A DNA stretch of 7,940 nt from Neisseriaceae bacterium (GTDB taxonomy: Bacteria > Pseudomonadota > Gammaproteobacteria > Burkholderiales > Neisseriaceae): assembly GCA_017989485.1 (NCBI GenBank), contig JAGNPU010000071.1:1-7940 (forward strand), written 5' to 3'. The translations under genes and the position numbers were made by a program. The notes beneath the pieces were generated by a model. The model was not told the DNA's origin, ran no database searches, and saw only the letters and a list, made by a program, of their open reading frames with translations. Each line of letters starts with the position of its first letter. Positions within the stretch are counted from its first letter, which is position 1. Positions 7,402 through 7,940 of this stretch are shown here, in pieces.

Positions 7402-7724
7402 TGTTTTTAAGGCCATTGATGCTTGGACTGCTTAGCCTCGGTGTCGCCGCCTGTCAGCCTAAGGCCGATGGCGGCACCGAAGCCGTCCCCACCGACAGCA
7501 TGGGCCAAGCCTGCCTTGGGTTTGAAGACCAAGAGGCCTGCGCCCAAGTCGTTCAAAGCTGTTTGGATGGTGGCGGGACGTTTGAGTCCATTGCCCTGGT
7601 GAACACGGGCGCACAGCCGCCCATGTTCAACATCGTCTGCCGCGGCACCGAATCCGCGACCGACCCAGCCTCGGCACCCGATGACCCTACAGAACGCCCC
7701 CTGAGCACGACGACCCAGCCCTAA
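7398..7724 (+). CDS. Small cysteine-containing lipoprotein, function unknown
   Basis: The ATG at 7398 overlaps the stop of the NlpE-like gene (ATGA), with no ribosome site of its own, so translation is probably coupled; a second ATG at 7401 is an alternative start. The 108-aa product has a signal peptide with lipobox VAAC and lipidated C19, followed by Q at +2, which suggests the outer membrane. The mature part has four more cysteines (C39, C48, C55, C81) in a compact stretch, enough for two disulfides in the periplasm, and ends in a disordered-looking tail rich in D, P, S and T (about 84-108). I do not recognise the family. Its place behind an NlpE-like gene with a CxxC motif hints at a shared envelope role (metal or redox), but that is inference from position only. 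Confidence 0.85.
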   Translation: MMFLRPLMLGLLSLGVAACQPKADGGTEAVPTDSMGQACLGFEDQEACAQVVQSCLDGGGTFESIALVNTGAQPPMFNIVCRGTESATDPASAPDDPTERPLSTTTQP

Positions 7725-7731
7725 ACCCTCG

Positions 7732-7751
7732 CCAGCCATGCTGGTTTTTTT
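7732..7751 (+). terminator. Rho-independent terminator of the lipoprotein operon
   Basis: CCAGC (7732-7736) pairs with GCTGG (7740-7744) around a CAT loop and is followed by seven T's (7745-7751), 7 bp after the stop of the second lipoprotein gene. Confidence 0.87.
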
Positions 7752-7850
7752 ACGTCAAAAGAAGCCTTAACGGCCCATCATGACGCACAAACACGCCGCC
7801 CTTCTTCCCAAGGCATCGCCTTTCATTGGCCAAATGCGGCATGATCAGGT

Positions 7851-7880
7851 ACTTTATCACTAACACTTTATTGACTTAAC
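7851..7880. repeat. Imperfect tandem repeat upstream of the last gene
   Basis: ACTTTATCACTAAC (7851-7864) is followed directly by ACTTTATTGACTTAAC (7865-7880): the first seven bases are identical and the ends (ACTAAC / ACTTAAC) differ by one inserted base. It lies 22 bp before the ATG at 7903, within the likely promoter region, and contains TTGACT (7871-7876), although no matching -10 follows at the right distance. It may be a regulator site; this is inference. Confidence 0.4.
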
Positions 7881-7902
7881 ATGACCTGTCTAAGGATCCA
7901 TT

Positions 7903-7940
7903 ATGAAGCTGCTTTTCACCCCCGTCACCATTGGCAAAAC
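7903..7940 (+). CDS. Start of a gene, possibly Old Yellow Enzyme family oxidoreductase (3' end outside window)
   Basis: Only 12 full codons are visible (MKLLFTPVTIGK, then ACN). AAGGA (7892-7896) is a good ribosome site 6 bp before the ATG, so this is a real start. The pattern of a short start, L-F-x-P-x-x-I-G-x-T, is typical of the N-terminus of FMN-dependent Old Yellow Enzyme proteins such as NemA, which reduce electrophilic alkenes with NADPH and normally continue with LKNRIVMAP. Twelve residues cannot prove this, and the call is tentative. The gene follows a terminator and so starts a new transcription unit. Confidence 0.55.
   Translation, partial: MKLLFTPVTIGK

Noticed and set aside
1..7940. 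Neisseria-type DNA uptake sequence (GCCGTCTGAA and its complement)
   Set aside because: No exact copy was seen; near hits such as GCCGTCTTGT at about 4800 lie inside gyrA codons. A computed scan for other uptake-sequence dialects would be needed to exclude variants.

Overview
The window looks like ordinary chromosome of a betaproteobacterium in or near the Neisseriaceae. The main evidence is the GyrA protein, whose C-terminal half (around the GyrA box and the stretch after it) reads very much like Neisseria GyrA as I remember it. The canonical Neisseria DNA uptake 10-mer GCCGTCTGAA was not seen on either strand by eye, so the organism is more likely a relative than Neisseria proper. No phage, IS element, CRISPR array, tRNA or rRNA was seen.

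Left part (1-3339, all + strand): the last 95 codons of NAD kinase (nadK) are followed 8 bp later by a complete recN (DNA double-strand-break repair). The recN Shine-Dalgarno overlaps the nadK stop codon, so the two are probably co-transcribed. A strong intrinsic terminator (1977-2005) ends this unit. A 200-bp gap with a small AT-rich inverted repeat leads to cfa, cyclopropane-fatty-acyl-phospholipid synthase, complete and with all known active-site residues.

Middle part (3345-6727, - strand): an unrecognised 117-aa protein gene lies tail-to-tail with cfa, with 5 bp between the stops and no terminator. It has a strong Shine-Dalgarno and a plausible extended -10 promoter covered by a 16-bp near-palindrome. 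About 280 bp without a convincing gene separate it from gyrA (DNA gyrase subunit A), which has its own intrinsic terminator (3979-4007) and an extended -10 promoter (6719-6727). That promoter rules out the longest possible gyrA reading frame and places the start at the ATG at 6688.

Right part (6872-7940, + strand): divergent from gyrA is a two-gene lipoprotein operon. The first gene encodes a short NlpE-like lipoprotein (N-terminal domain only, with the CxxC motif). The second encodes a small cysteine-containing lipoprotein of unknown function whose start overlaps the first gene's stop (ATGA). A terminator at 7732-7751 closes the operon. The last 38 bases are the start of another gene, possibly an Old Yellow Enzyme family oxidoreductase, preceded by an imperfect tandem repeat that could be a regulator site.

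Most genes here are core housekeeping functions (NADP synthesis, recombination repair, membrane lipid modification, DNA supercoiling). The less explained parts are the 117-aa gene with its candidate operator, the second lipoprotein, and the repeat before the final gene. I did not find a convincing undescribed multi-gene system.
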